DNA of 64,000 nt, from contig NZ_JAGHQT010000010.1 of assembly GCF_017744155.1 (NCBI RefSeq), positions 50,168 through 114,167 of the forward strand. Reading direction: 5' to 3'. The notes beneath the pieces were generated by a model, which did no database searches, had not been told where the DNA came from, and saw only the letters and a list, made by a program, of their open reading frames with translations. Positions 34,323-42,854 of this stretch are shown piece after piece. Origin of the DNA: Endozoicomonas sp. G2_1. GTDB lineage: Bacteria > Pseudomonadota > Gammaproteobacteria > Enterobacterales > Alteromonadaceae. The translations under genes and the position numbers were made by a program. The stretch's first letter is position 1; each line of letters starts with the position of its first letter.

Positions 34323-34814
34323 TTAGCCTCCTACCTCATTGTAATAATTTGGAAAACCTTCACAAAGGCGAGTCATCAAAGATTTATAATCTAAAGCTTT
34401 TTCCATTTGTTTCAATGCTACTTCTAGGTCAACCCCAATTTCTTCCCATAGTGTTGAATAGACTTGTTCAAAATCTTTCATGATTGACACAATTCGATCG
34501 GCTTCAGCTTTCGATTCATCAGAGATTTCATAGATTCGTTTGCGAGAGTCTCTTGGGTCAGGCAAAGAAATGAAAAAACCATCATCTACACTGGTTTTCA
34601 GACGGCTTTCGATTAATTGCCTAGATATACCTATGTGTTTAGACAGCTCAGTTGAAGAAAGAGCTCCTTTAGTATGCAACGCAAGCACTATTGAGATCTT
34701 GTTCGCGTGCAAGCTAATACCTAAACGATCAAAAACCTCTACTCCTTGCGCACTAATTAGTTCACTTGATCGAAATAAAATGGCACCGAACTGCGGGCTA
34801 CGTAACTTAGTCAT
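34323..34814 (-). CDS. MarR-family transcriptional regulator
   Basis: A 163-residue winged-helix regulator. The DNA-binding core is LSSTELSKHIGISRQLIESRLKT (about 52-74) followed by the wing DDGFFISLPDPRDSRKRIYEIS, whose DxRxxR motif is characteristic of MarR proteins. Helical dimerisation regions lie at both ends. The frame continues to 34829, but the apparent upstream TTG is part of the Shine-Dalgarno GAGGAGG, so the ATG at 34814 is the true start. It is followed by a secreted zincin gene. A near palindrome TTTGCGCAAA (34840-34849) lies just upstream and may be its autoregulatory site. Confidence 0.85.
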   Translation of the reverse strand: MTKLRSPQFGAILFRSSELISAQGVEVFDRLGISLHANKISIVLALHTKGALSSTELSKHIGISRQLIESRLKTSVDDGFFISLPDPRDSRKRIYEISDESKAEADRIVSIMKDFEQVYSTLWEEIGVDLEVALKQMEKALDYKSLMTRLCEGFPNYYNEVGG

Positions 34815-34839
34815 AATCAACCTCCTCAATAAGAAATAT

Positions 34840-34849
34840 TTTGCGCAAA
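34840..34849. promoter_or_regulatory. palindrome upstream of the MarR gene
   Basis: TTTGCGCAAA is a perfect 10-bp palindrome in AT-rich DNA 25 bp before the MarR start codon, a usual place for autoregulation. The rest of the 330-bp gap up to 35144 holds only AT-rich DNA and the terminator of the zinc-ribbon gene. Confidence 0.3.
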
Positions 34850-35004
34850 TTTTTTCATAAAATCAAGATTTATTTTAAAATGATCACATACATATTAATT
34901 AAATAGAGGGATATATTACGTTTGGGTTAACAACTGGAATTGATCCTACTTGCGAACGTGGCAGAGGCTATTAGCCAATTTTGAGGACAAAGGCATAAAT
35001 TCTC

Positions 35005-35039
35005 TAAAAAAATAGGTTGTGTTTTATTGTTTCAACCTA
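35005..35039 (-). terminator. probable terminator of the zinc-ribbon gene
   Basis: On the minus strand, TAGGTTG ... CAACCTA (35033-35039 with 35013-35019, 13-nt loop) is followed by TTTTTTTAGAG. The stem is short (7-8 bp), so strength is moderate. It lies ~105 nt beyond the stop of the minus-strand gene at 35145. Confidence 0.5.
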
Positions 35040-35144
35040 CCCTCTTCAACAGGTCAGAAGTAAATGAAGTAAACCTCAATATGAAGAGCAAACTGTCTGA
35101 TAAATCATCAAACTAAAATTTACATTTCGAGACCTAACAATGAG

Positions 35145-35396
35145 CTACTTCACTCGAACCTTGCCGCCAATAATTTTGTATGCAGGCGTGCCTCGCACCA
35201 AAGTATCTCGAGCAAATTCACTTTCGCAATTGGGGCAAAAGCAGGGCTTAGCAGTGTAATCTTCAACAATCCTCTCTTTAAAACACTTTACTAACGCACC
35301 TTTACCACCTTTTTTGTATTTGAACAGTTTTTGTTGGCATTTACTGCAATAAATATTCACGGATTTAGCCGGAGCTTTCTTATTTGGTTTCGCCAT
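35145..35396 (-). CDS. small zinc-ribbon protein
   Basis: An 83-residue basic protein with two Cys pairs, CSKC (about 18-21) and CPNC (about 55-58), separated by 33 residues that include an additional CF and KPCF. This is a zinc-ribbon arrangement. The Lys-rich N-terminus (MAKPNKKAPAKS) suggests contact with nucleic acid or ribosome. Function unknown. Single gene. Confidence 0.75.
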   Translation of the reverse strand: MAKPNKKAPAKSVNIYCSKCQQKLFKYKKGGKGALVKCFKERIVEDYTAKPCFCPNCESEFARDTLVRGTPAYKIIGGKVRVK

Positions 35397-35596
35397 AAAT
35401 TGAGAGCAAACAATTAATTATAATTTGACTATTAGAGCAGCTATGCTTTTTGTTTTTCAAGTGAATATCACGGTATGTAAAGTTTACCGAGACAGTTTCG
35501 CTTAACTTTAAACTCAGTATTTTGCTATCAATTGATTGATATTAGTGAAATCAGTTTATAATCTCGTTGAAACTCATTAACAAACTAATAATAACT

Positions 35597-37258
35597 ATGA
35601 AAAAAATACTCAGTATTGGCTTACTGACTGCTGTAGCTTTATCAGGCTGTAACAGTATTGAATCAGACAATAGCCAAACGATTAATAGCAAAAGTGATAT
35701 ACAAGCTGCTTACAACACCATTAACGCCAATCAGCTAGCCGAACACGTTAAAGTGCTAGCTTCTGATGAATTTGAAGGTAGAGCTCCTTCAACTAAAGGC
35801 GAACAGCTAACACTCGATTATTTAACCAATAATTTAACTAAATTAGGTTTTAAGCCGGGTAATGGCGATAGCTTTTTACAAGCGGTTCCTATGGTTTCTC
35901 TCGAGGCGTCACCAGAGATGATCTTAACCATCGGCAGCCAAGCAAAAGGTGATAAAACCTATCAATACGGCAAAGATATGGTAATGGGTTCTAGCCGCAT
36001 CACTGAGCTATCAGAGTTAAACCATTCTGAGTTAGTTTTTGTCGGCTATGGTATTAATGCCCCAGAATATAATTGGAACGACTATCAAGGTATTGATGTA
36101 AAAGGTAAAACAGTCGTTATCCTAGTTAACGATCCCGGTTATGCAAGCCAAGATCCAGCGTTATTTACCGGTAATGCCATGACTTACTACGGTCGTTGGA
36201 CCTACAAATACGAGGAAGCTAGCCGCCAAGGTGCAGCAGGTGCCATTATTATTCATGAAACCGCACCAGCTTCTTACGGTTGGTCAGTGGTGGCTAACTC
36301 TTGGAGTGGTCCGCAATTCGGTTTTGATCGCGACGACTTAAACAAAGATCGCGTCGCCGTTGAAGGTTGGATCAACGCGGAGGTTGCAGCTGAGCTGTTT
36401 GACAATGCCGGTCTTAACTTCAAACAAGCTAAAGAAATGGCCGCTAAAGGTAGCTATCACGTTGAAATGGGTGATTTAACCGCTTCTGTCACGGTAAAGA
36501 ATACCGTTAAAAAGTCAACGTCATATAACTTTATCGCAACCTTACCAGGTCGTACCGTCTCTGATGAACACATCTTATACAGCGCTCATTGGGATCACTT
36601 GGGTAAAAATACTGGTTTAGAAGGCGATCAAATATACAACGGAGCAGTCGATAACGCGACGGGAACAGCAGCGCTCATTGAAATTGCAAAAGCGTTTGCG
36701 AGCTTACCTGTTAAGCCTGAGCGCTCAATAACCATTATCGCGGTAACCGCTGAAGAACAAGGTTTACTAGGTTCAAAGTACTACGCAGCCAATCCAGTTA
36801 TTCCTGCGAATAAAACGGTCGCTAACATCAATATGGATGCTTTAGGTGTTAACGGTCGCAGCAGCGATGTTTCAGTCTACGGACTCGGCCAATCAGAACT
36901 CGACAATTATCTAACTGTTGCCGTGAAAAAGCAGGGTAGAACAATTGCTGGCGACCCTCGCCCTGCCGCAGGCATTTACTATCGTTCAGATCACTTTGCC
37001 TTCGCCAACATTGGCATACCGGCGCTGTACGCCAAAAGTGGTAAAACGCCAGTAGATGAAGCAACTAGATTATTGCGTGAACAGCTGGATCCGAAATTGG
37101 CTAAGTGTTACCACAACCTTTGTGACGAATTCACTGAAGAATGGGACCTCTCTGGTGCGGTTGAAGATATTCAAGCTTTCTTTGAAGTCGGTTACGAGCT
37201 GTCTTCAGCCAATATCTGGCCGAAATGGAGCGAAAAATCAGAGTTTAGCCGTAAATAA
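35597..37258 (+). CDS. M28-family metallopeptidase lipoprotein
   Basis: A 553-residue exported aminopeptidase. From the ATG at 35597 it starts with a lipoprotein signal (lipobox LSGC, Cys18). The frame also allows TTG 35567, which only adds ten residues ahead of the signal. A PA domain insert lies at about 110-290 (VKGKTVVILVNDPGY). The M28 zinc ligands are in YSAHWDHLG (His, Asp), GAVDNATGTAAL (Asp), AVTAEEQGLLGSKYY (catalytic Glu and ligand Glu), NINMDALG (Asp) and YRSDHFAFA (His). It likely trims peptides outside the inner membrane for nutrition. Single gene. Confidence 0.9.
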   Translation: MKKILSIGLLTAVALSGCNSIESDNSQTINSKSDIQAAYNTINANQLAEHVKVLASDEFEGRAPSTKGEQLTLDYLTNNLTKLGFKPGNGDSFLQAVPMVSLEASPEMILTIGSQAKGDKTYQYGKDMVMGSSRITELSELNHSELVFVGYGINAPEYNWNDYQGIDVKGKTVVILVNDPGYASQDPALFTGNAMTYYGRWTYKYEEASRQGAAGAIIIHETAPASYGWSVVANSWSGPQFGFDRDDLNKDRVAVEGWINAEVAAELFDNAGLNFKQAKEMAAKGSYHVEMGDLTASVTVKNTVKKSTSYNFIATLPGRTVSDEHILYSAHWDHLGKNTGLEGDQIYNGAVDNATGTAALIEIAKAFASLPVKPERSITIIAVTAEEQGLLGSKYYAANPVIPANKTVANINMDALGVNGRSSDVSVYGLGQSELDNYLTVAVKKQGRTIAGDPRPAAGIYYRSDHFAFANIGIPALYAKSGKTPVDEATRLLREQLDPKLAKCYHNLCDEFTEEWDLSGAVEDIQAFFEVGYELSSANIWPKWSEKSEFSRK

Positions 37259-37292
37259 ATAACGAGTAATAAACGACAATAACTCGCAATAA

Positions 37293-37329
37293 AAACGGTA
37301 TATATATGACGCAGTTTTATATACCGTTT
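37293..37329. terminator. hairpin downstream of the M28 gene
   Basis: Perfect 12-bp stem AAACGGTATATA/TATATACCGTTT (37293-37304 with 37318-37329), 13-nt loop. On the plus strand no T-run follows (GTGAGTC), while on the minus strand TTATTGCG follows. It probably ends or stabilises the M28 message. The rest of the gap up to 37685 is AT-rich with nothing else I can support. Confidence 0.5.
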
Positions 37330-37685
37330 GTGAGTCATACTCGATACCTCACCTGTAATGAGCATTCTTTGATAATTTTTAGTAGTAACAAGCTTCGAAT
37401 AAATACTGTTCTGTAATAAAAAGTAGAGCTGACGACGACTAACTATATATTGACTACAATACTTTAAAATTAGCCGACTCATAGAAAAACACCACACAAG
37501 CCAGCCTTTTCAGCGCATTTCTAAAATAAAAAGTCAGTAATTGGCTTTATTTTTGATGACTTTATGAACGCTACTTAAAAATCGTATCAGATAACAAGTT
37601 CAACAAATTTAAGTGCTTAGCCACTCAAAAAACAAAACCCTGAACTATACTCAATACAACTAAGTGTAATTTACAGGTAAAATTA

Positions 37686-38558
37686 ATGAATAAACACGTT
37701 TTAGTAATTGCCGATTTTGAAGATAATGACTTACTCTCGCTAGAAAAAGCGCGAGACATTGCCAAAGATATTTCAGCAAGCTTAGAAATCATCAAGTTTA
37801 TTCAGCACAACAAACACGCTCGAATTTCAGAAACTGAGCACATTAACCAAGCACAAGTATCACTCAACAAGATAGTTGAACAAACCTTCGGGCCTGATCA
37901 AACACATGTCGACGCAAAAGTTGTGGTCAGTGATCACATTGATGAATGGGTGGTTAAGCGATGTGACGAGCAGATGCCAAAAGTAGACTTAGTCATAAAG
38001 GGTGGTCACCGTACAGAGTCACTTTTTCACATGCCTACCGACTGGAAATTAGTGCGCCACTTACACTGCCCTATTTTGATTGCTAGTCATAACAAGTGGA
38101 AAAGCAAAGCCAATATATTGATGACGTTAGACTTGGGACATGATGATGTAAGGCACCAACACCTCAACAATTTGACACTAGACTGGGGAAACACTTGGGC
38201 ACAAGCAACTCATACCTCTTTGCACGCAGTTTACTGCATTCCCATCGCTAGGCCATTATTAGAGTTAGATATTGTTGATAAACACAATGTTGAACGGAAA
38301 AAAGCGCCGGCATTTAAGCAAAAAATGGAAGCGATATTGACCGAACACGACATCACTAATGTCACTAGTCACGTCCATGCCGGCTGTACAAAAAAAGTAT
38401 TGCCTCATGTCGCCAGTGACTTGCGCGCCGATTTAGTTATTCTCGGCTGCTTTGGTCACGAGGGGCTCAACGGCTTTTTACAAGGTAATACTGCAGAAAA
38501 AGTTATGCACCATTTACGCACAGATTGTTTGATTGTAAAGCCAGCTCAAGATATGTAA
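37686..38558 (+). CDS. tandem-domain universal stress protein
   Basis: A 290-residue protein of two Usp domains (about 1-140 and 145-290). The first starts KHVLVIADFEDNDL and has VDLVIKGGHRTESLFHM; the second has NILMTLDLGHDD and ends with the ATP-loop pattern LVILGCFGHEGLNGFLQGNTAEKVMHHL. This is the layout of UspE of E. coli (316 aa), though shorter. Cytoplasmic stress protein linked to growth arrest and redox or energy stress. The second domain keeps the Gly-rich nucleotide loop; the first looks degenerate. Confidence 0.85.
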   Translation: MNKHVLVIADFEDNDLLSLEKARDIAKDISASLEIIKFIQHNKHARISETEHINQAQVSLNKIVEQTFGPDQTHVDAKVVVSDHIDEWVVKRCDEQMPKVDLVIKGGHRTESLFHMPTDWKLVRHLHCPILIASHNKWKSKANILMTLDLGHDDVRHQHLNNLTLDWGNTWAQATHTSLHAVYCIPIARPLLELDIVDKHNVERKKAPAFKQKMEAILTEHDITNVTSHVHAGCTKKVLPHVASDLRADLVILGCFGHEGLNGFLQGNTAEKVMHHLRTDCLIVKPAQDM

Positions 38559-38863
38559 AAGCTAAAACATAACGACTAATTGCAGTTATAAAATGAAGGT
38601 AACGAGTAAAAGAATATACAAAGAAGCATTGGACTAGTTTTTAGTTGTGGCTAGTCCCAATTATCTTATCTCTCCTCGTCACTTTAGCGCCTTTTTGCTT
38701 GCGAACTCCAGTTTATTAATAGGTAGTCGACAATAGCAGCTATCACTAGGTATGCAGTGATGCTGGCTTCGGTAGAGAGTGAAGCAATTGGATTGTCAAA
38801 TATCCCAAAACAAAATTCTGTAGGTTTTGCTAACGCATAACCAAAATGGCACTGAGAGTTTTG
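38559..38863. other. intergenic region with a weak hairpin
   Basis: About 305 bp without a gene. A hairpin GGACTAG/CTAGTCC (38631-38637 with 38651-38657, 13-nt loop) lies ~75 bp after the Usp stop. It has no T-run after it, so it may only be a weak terminator. Nothing else supportable. Confidence 0.4.
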
Positions 38864-39109
38864 CTAAATATAAAGTATCTCGGACACCCCAATTACTACA
38901 AGAAAACTGACAGTAAAACCAGCCCAAATAATCCCCATAGCTTTAAAAAATCTAGTACCTTTATCAGTTTGATCACTATATCTAGAGAATAAAAATACTA
39001 AATAGACGACGGCAAAAAGGAATGATATGGCTTGGCTTACTACGAGCATCAACAGTAGCGTGACAGGATCAATATGCAAAGATTTATTCTCTTTTTTGAT
39101 AATGCTCAA
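38864..39109 (-). CDS. small hypothetical membrane protein
   Basis: An 81-residue protein with two hydrophobic segments (about 16-37, LLLMLVVSQAISFLFAVVYL, and 55-79, IIWAGFTVSFLVVIGVSEIL) joined by a charged loop with DQTDKGTRFFKAM. I do not recognise a family. The coding character is plausible, but support is limited to hydrophobic patterning. The intergenic DNA on either side (38559-38863 and 39110-39370) is non-coding. Confidence 0.5.
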   Translation of the reverse strand: MSIIKKENKSLHIDPVTLLLMLVVSQAISFLFAVVYLVFLFSRYSDQTDKGTRFFKAMGIIWAGFTVSFLVVIGVSEILYI

Positions 39110-39370
39110 TCAATGGTATTAAAATTAGCAACAACATCCAACTGACTTGGAGCTGGAAAATAGAGAAATGTATATCAGAGCATCATCTGAATGTATTGAC
39201 TAAGGCAGACGGCCAAAAATCAAAAAGAAGCGCGCCCACACTCATGTTAACTTGTAACAGTGAACATCACTAGCAACGCGTTGCTTCATAAAATTAACTA
39301 ACGATGGCTGCGTAACTAAATATTGAGACAAAGAGCAACTTTACGTTGTTTAATCATTGTTCCCAATGAG

Positions 39371-39721
39371 TTATTTCTCAGCAGCAACTATTGAAATTTC
39401 AACTAACAATTCTTCGCGAGCCATATCAGCAGTAACACATGCTCGAGCTGGCGCATGCCCTTCTGGTACCCATGCATCCCATACTGCGTTCATACCAGCA
39501 AAATTTTGCATAGTTTTTAAGTAGATAGTGGCAGATAAAATATGTTCGCGATCACTGCCCGATTTAGCTAACAGTTCATCTACTTTATCAAGCATGGTTT
39601 GGGTTTGTTCAGTTATGCCTTTACTTGCATCAGCGCAAACTTGACCACACAAATAAATAAGGCCTTTGTGCTTAACAATTCGGCTCATTCGCTGTTTGGT
39701 TTCGATTCGTTCAATTGTCAT
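39371..39721 (-). CDS. RidA-family (YjgF/YoaB-like) protein
   Basis: A 116-residue protein of the RidA superfamily. It has [22 protein letters not shown] near the N-terminus, [23 protein letters not shown] in the middle and the signature [22 protein letters not shown] near the end, keeping the conserved Arg that binds the substrate carboxylate. RidA deaminates reactive enamine/imine intermediates. This member is closer to the YoaB-like subfamily, whose role is less clear. Single gene, 59 bp downstream of the PEP-CTERM gene. Confidence 0.88.
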   Translation of the reverse strand: MTIERIETKQRMSRIVKHKGLIYLCGQVCADASKGITEQTQTMLDKVDELLAKSGSDREHILSATIYLKTMQNFAGMNAVWDAWVPEGHAPARACVTADMAREELLVEISIVAAEK

Positions 39722-39780
39722 AGTGTATACCGCAGTTTTAGGGGATGCTCAAAATGAGACATCCCATTTGGTGTTAACAA

Positions 39781-40500
39781 TTATAACGAGTTTGTCGTTC
39801 TACGGCGCCAAACTAAGAACAGAAGAGCTAATCCCAACAACGCAACCGCACTTGGTTCTGGAACAGCGGTTGGAGCCACTGGTCGACTTGCCAAGCCAGA
39901 AAATCGAGCTGTTTGACTTTCAGTATAAAAGCCAACACGGCCAGAGGTAAAACTAGTATCGGTAAATGAACGGTTAATACCACCTAAGCTAAACGAAATA
40001 TCATCACCGTTACGGCCAACTGAAAAGTTGTAGTCAACATCGTCTTGCCAAAATATTTCTTGTTGGAACAAAATAGTTGAAACACCAGCAACTTCTCTCA
40101 CTAAAAACATACCACTTGAGACTACCAAACGACCGTCAGCGCCTATACCGCGATCATTTAAGCCACCTTGCTCCCACCCCAGACGATAGTGATTATCAGC
40201 GTCTTGCCAGCCAAAAACCACACCTAAAATGTCATCATCATCAAAAAAGCTAGTCGTCGGAGTTAAAATACCGTCAAAAGTAAAATCACCAGTTAAACTG
40301 AAGTTACTAATAATAGAACCATTGGCGTTATTGTTCTGTACTGCTTGATTACTACCAGAACTTGTTAGTCCTTGAGCACCACCGCGAGCTGGTGAGTCTT
40401 CAAGTGTCCATAAGCTGGTATCAACAATAATATTGGCTTGTGCAACACTAACGACAAAGAAAGCAAACAAAAACGAGAGACTTTTAATTGACTTCAACAT
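39781..40500 (-). CDS. PEP-CTERM sorting domain protein
   Basis: A 239-residue exported protein. Signal peptide (cleavage after AQA near 22), a ~180-residue beta-rich domain reminiscent of thrombospondin-C/lectin-like folds (FDDDDILGVVFGWQDADNHY, LGWEQGG; Asp-rich, possibly calcium-binding), then the PEP-CTERM tail: VPEPS (213-217), a hydrophobic helix and WRRRTT. Such tails are processed by an exosortase. No exosortase gene is in this window, so it must be elsewhere. Likely an exopolysaccharide-associated surface protein. Confidence 0.88.
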   Translation of the reverse strand: MLKSIKSLSFLFAFFVVSVAQANIIVDTSLWTLEDSPARGGAQGLTSSGSNQAVQNNNANGSIISNFSLTGDFTFDGILTPTTSFFDDDDILGVVFGWQDADNHYRLGWEQGGLNDRGIGADGRLVVSSGMFLVREVAGVSTILFQQEIFWQDDVDYNFSVGRNGDDISFSLGGINRSFTDTSFTSGRVGFYTESQTARFSGLASRPVAPTAVPEPSAVALLGLALLFLVWRRRTTNSL

Positions 40501-40716
40501 ACTACAACCTATCTGTAAGTTACTAAAAAGTATAAAGGGTTATTTACCGCGTCCTTTAAGCAAAAAAGATACCAACATTAAATAGTATTATTTTTCAATA
40601 CCTTACAGACATACAACGCTATTAAATTTTTTCATTGTTAAAATAACCGACAGCTATAAGTATGAAAAACAATCACTTATGACACTTTAATGACAAATGT
40701 TACAGTGACCAAACAA

Positions 40717-40962
40717 TTAATGATTGGAGTCTGGCCAAACAAAACCGTGAAAAGTATTAATATAGAGTTGTTCAACCTCAGCACGTGCCCAAGGGGTTCT
40801 GCGCAAAAATTTAAGACTCGATTTAATACTCGGATCGTGACTAAAACAGCGAATTTTGACGCACTTTGCCATTTCATCCCAACCGATTTCAGCCTCTAAT
40901 CGAATTAATAATTGCTCTAGAGTGATACCGTGAAGTGGATTATTAGGCTGAACTTGGCTCAT
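40717..40962 (-). CDS. VF530 (DUF2132) family protein
   Basis: An 81-residue protein with the highly conserved [12 protein letters not shown] near the N-terminus and the core [20 protein letters not shown] followed by [11 protein letters not shown]. This is diagnostic of the VF530 family, small DNA-binding-like helical proteins of unknown role. Single gene. Confidence 0.9.
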   Translation of the reverse strand: MSQVQPNNPLHGITLEQLLIRLEAEIGWDEMAKCVKIRCFSHDPSIKSSLKFLRRTPWARAEVEQLYINTFHGFVWPDSNH

Positions 40963-41115
40963 TTATTTGCATACTTAATAGGTTGATGGGAACAAGATTA
41001 GACACTAATACATAAAGTACCTAAACATTGTTGCCAGTATAGCAAACTAATTTCTATTGCCCTATTACCCTGATACTAAGTTTGACCGACTTAATATCAG
41101 TGCTCCGCTAAACCT

Positions 41116-42126
41116 TTACTCAAAAAGCTCAGTGCTAAAGTAACGCTCTGCGGTATCGGCAAAAATCGTCACGATTTTGGCTGATGGCATCTGCTTTGCC
41201 ACTTCAACACTCGCAAACAATGCCGCGCCGGAAGAAATACCAACAGGCAATCCCTCTAGCTTCGCGAGTATTTTCGCGCTATCGATTGCATCTTGATTAT
41301 CAACCGCAATCACTTGATCGAGTAGTTCGACATCCAAAATATCAGGGACATGACCTGAACTTAGCCCCTGAATTTTGTGGACGCCACTGCGCCCTTCACT
41401 CAATACAGGGCAGGACGATGGCTCTACCGCAACCACTTTTAATGCTGGATTAAGCGTCTTTAAACGTTTGGCGATGCCCGTAATTGTGCCACCAGTACCG
41501 ACACCGGCGACAATAACATCAATTTTTCCCGCAGTGTCACGCCAGATTTCTTCGGCAGTTGTTTCGGCGTGAGTACAAGTATTTGCATCATTAGCAAACT
41601 GATCGAGCATTACAGCATTGGGATTATTGGCAATTAGCGCTTTGGCTTTATCTATTGCTCCTTTGGTACCAAGTGCCTTTGGCGTGGTAACGACCTTAGC
41701 ACCGTAATGTTTAATTAATTTTCTGCGCTCAATAGACATATGTTCAGGAATAACAATGGTCAGAGGAATATTCATCATCGCGCAAATCCAAGCACAAGAA
41801 ACACCATTGTTACCTGACGTTGCTTCGATAATTTCCGTTTTCTCAGTAAATGATGGCGATGCCATCAACTCTGAGATCATTGCCATTGCGGCGCGATCTT
41901 TCACCGAACCCGCCGGATTAAAGTACTCAATTTTAGCCATAATATCAGCCGATAAGCCCAGCGCTGCTTTTACTCTATTTAGCTGAACTAAAGGCGTTGC
42001 ACCAATAGTCTCGGTAATACTTTGGTAGATTTTGCCACGACTTTCAGTCGCGCTAGATAAATGACTTTCGATTTGAGTCGAACTTTGGTTTGAAACTTGA
42101 TCTATTAACGCGACATTAGCTGACAT
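41116..42126 (-). CDS. cysteine-synthase-like PLP enzyme with altered substrate loop
   Basis: A 336-residue fold-type II PLP enzyme. PLP Lys76 lies in NPAGSVKDRAA (70-80), the phosphate loop is GVGTGGTITG, and the C-terminal GISSGAALFA is typical of CysK/CysM/CBS. However, the substrate loop reads TSGNNG (103-108) where O-acetylserine sulfhydrylases have TSGNTG: the Thr that binds the substrate carboxylate is Asn107. There is also a ~30-residue N-terminal extension. It is divergent from a DecR-type regulator gene 140 bp away, so cysteine-responsive expression is likely. It may be a cysteine synthase or a cysteine-degrading/beta-replacing relative. Confidence 0.85.
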   Translation of the reverse strand: MSANVALIDQVSNQSSTQIESHLSSATESRGKIYQSITETIGATPLVQLNRVKAALGLSADIMAKIEYFNPAGSVKDRAAMAMISELMASPSFTEKTEIIEATSGNNGVSCAWICAMMNIPLTIVIPEHMSIERRKLIKHYGAKVVTTPKALGTKGAIDKAKALIANNPNAVMLDQFANDANTCTHAETTAEEIWRDTAGKIDVIVAGVGTGGTITGIAKRLKTLNPALKVVAVEPSSCPVLSEGRSGVHKIQGLSSGHVPDILDVELLDQVIAVDNQDAIDSAKILAKLEGLPVGISSGAALFASVEVAKQMPSAKIVTIFADTAERYFSTELFE

Positions 42127-42266
42127 CTTTTTCTCTCATTAAGTGCTGACGTTTATGGTAAATAGTTTGCCACTGATGATGAGAAAATAATTTCCAAAGT
42201 TTAGTCAATTACCGCTAATATTAGAAAAATAATTCAATTCAACCTCAATAATGAGAATAATTTTTC
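42127..42266. promoter_or_regulatory. divergent control region with repeated Lrp-type motifs
   Basis: Three similar AT-rich elements lie between the divergent genes: GAGAAAATAATTTCC, TTAGAAAAATAATTC and TGAGAATAATTTTTC, at about 42181-42195, 42223-42237 and 42251-42265. They share GARAA(N)ATAATTTTC-like symmetry, as expected for an Lrp/AsnC-family operator array. The third one abuts the regulator's start codon. Confidence 0.4.
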
Positions 42267-42719
42267 ATGGATAACATTGATAAAGCAATACTACGACTTA
42301 TCCAGCAAGATGCGACTCTGTCGGTCAACGACATTGCGGAGCAGGTTGGGCTAACGGTTTCTCCCTGTTGGCGACGCATTCAAGCACTGGAAAAACAAGG
42401 TACTATTGTCAAGCGAGTCACTCTATTATCAACAGAAAAGCTCAATGTTGATCTGACGGTATTTGTTCAAGTCAAAGCTGGGCGACACGACGAAACGTGG
42501 CTCACCACCTTTGCCGAACATGCCGCTAGCTTTGAACAAGTGGTTGAGTTTTACCGTTTAAGTGGTGAGTACGACTACCTGCTTAAAGTTGTCGTTGCCG
42601 ATATGAAAGCGTTTGACGTTTTTTACAAAAAGCTCGTCAGTGGTATTGATTTAGCCGATGTCACCTCTAGCTTTGCCATGGAACAGATCAAATACACGAC
42701 CGCGTTGCCGATTCGCTAG
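42267..42719 (+). CDS. decR: Lrp/AsnC regulator of the DecR (CyuR/YbaO) type
   Basis: A 150-residue regulator. The N-terminal HTH has AEQVGLTVSPCWRRIQALE (about 24-42). The C-terminal RAM domain shows a close resemblance to E. coli DecR: SGEYDYLLKVVVADMKAFDVFYKKL and DVTSSFAMEQIKYTT. DecR/CyuR senses L-cysteine and activates cysteine-degradation genes. Here the divergent neighbour is a CysK-like enzyme, which suggests that enzyme is the cysteine-controlled target. Function by family resemblance; target by inference. Confidence 0.88.
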   Translation: MDNIDKAILRLIQQDATLSVNDIAEQVGLTVSPCWRRIQALEKQGTIVKRVTLLSTEKLNVDLTVFVQVKAGRHDETWLTTFAEHAASFEQVVEFYRLSGEYDYLLKVVVADMKAFDVFYKKLVSGIDLADVTSSFAMEQIKYTTALPIR

Positions 42720-42854
42720 GCATTGTTCAAATTACATCATTAGTCAGCTCAAATAAATAGTCAGTTTACATCATTGTTTTGCTAAATTAGCTTGCCAATG
42801 CATTAGCCCTCACTTAGGCTAAAACCAAAAGCCTAATCATCGAAGAGAATACCA

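Noticed and set aside
34815..34829. Upstream TTG start for the MarR gene
   Set aside because: The bases are the Shine-Dalgarno sequence of the ATG at 34814.
37192..37497. 101-codon minus-strand frame overlapping the end of the M28 gene
   Set aside because: It runs through the M28 coding end and a 12-bp hairpin, with no domain or ribosome site.
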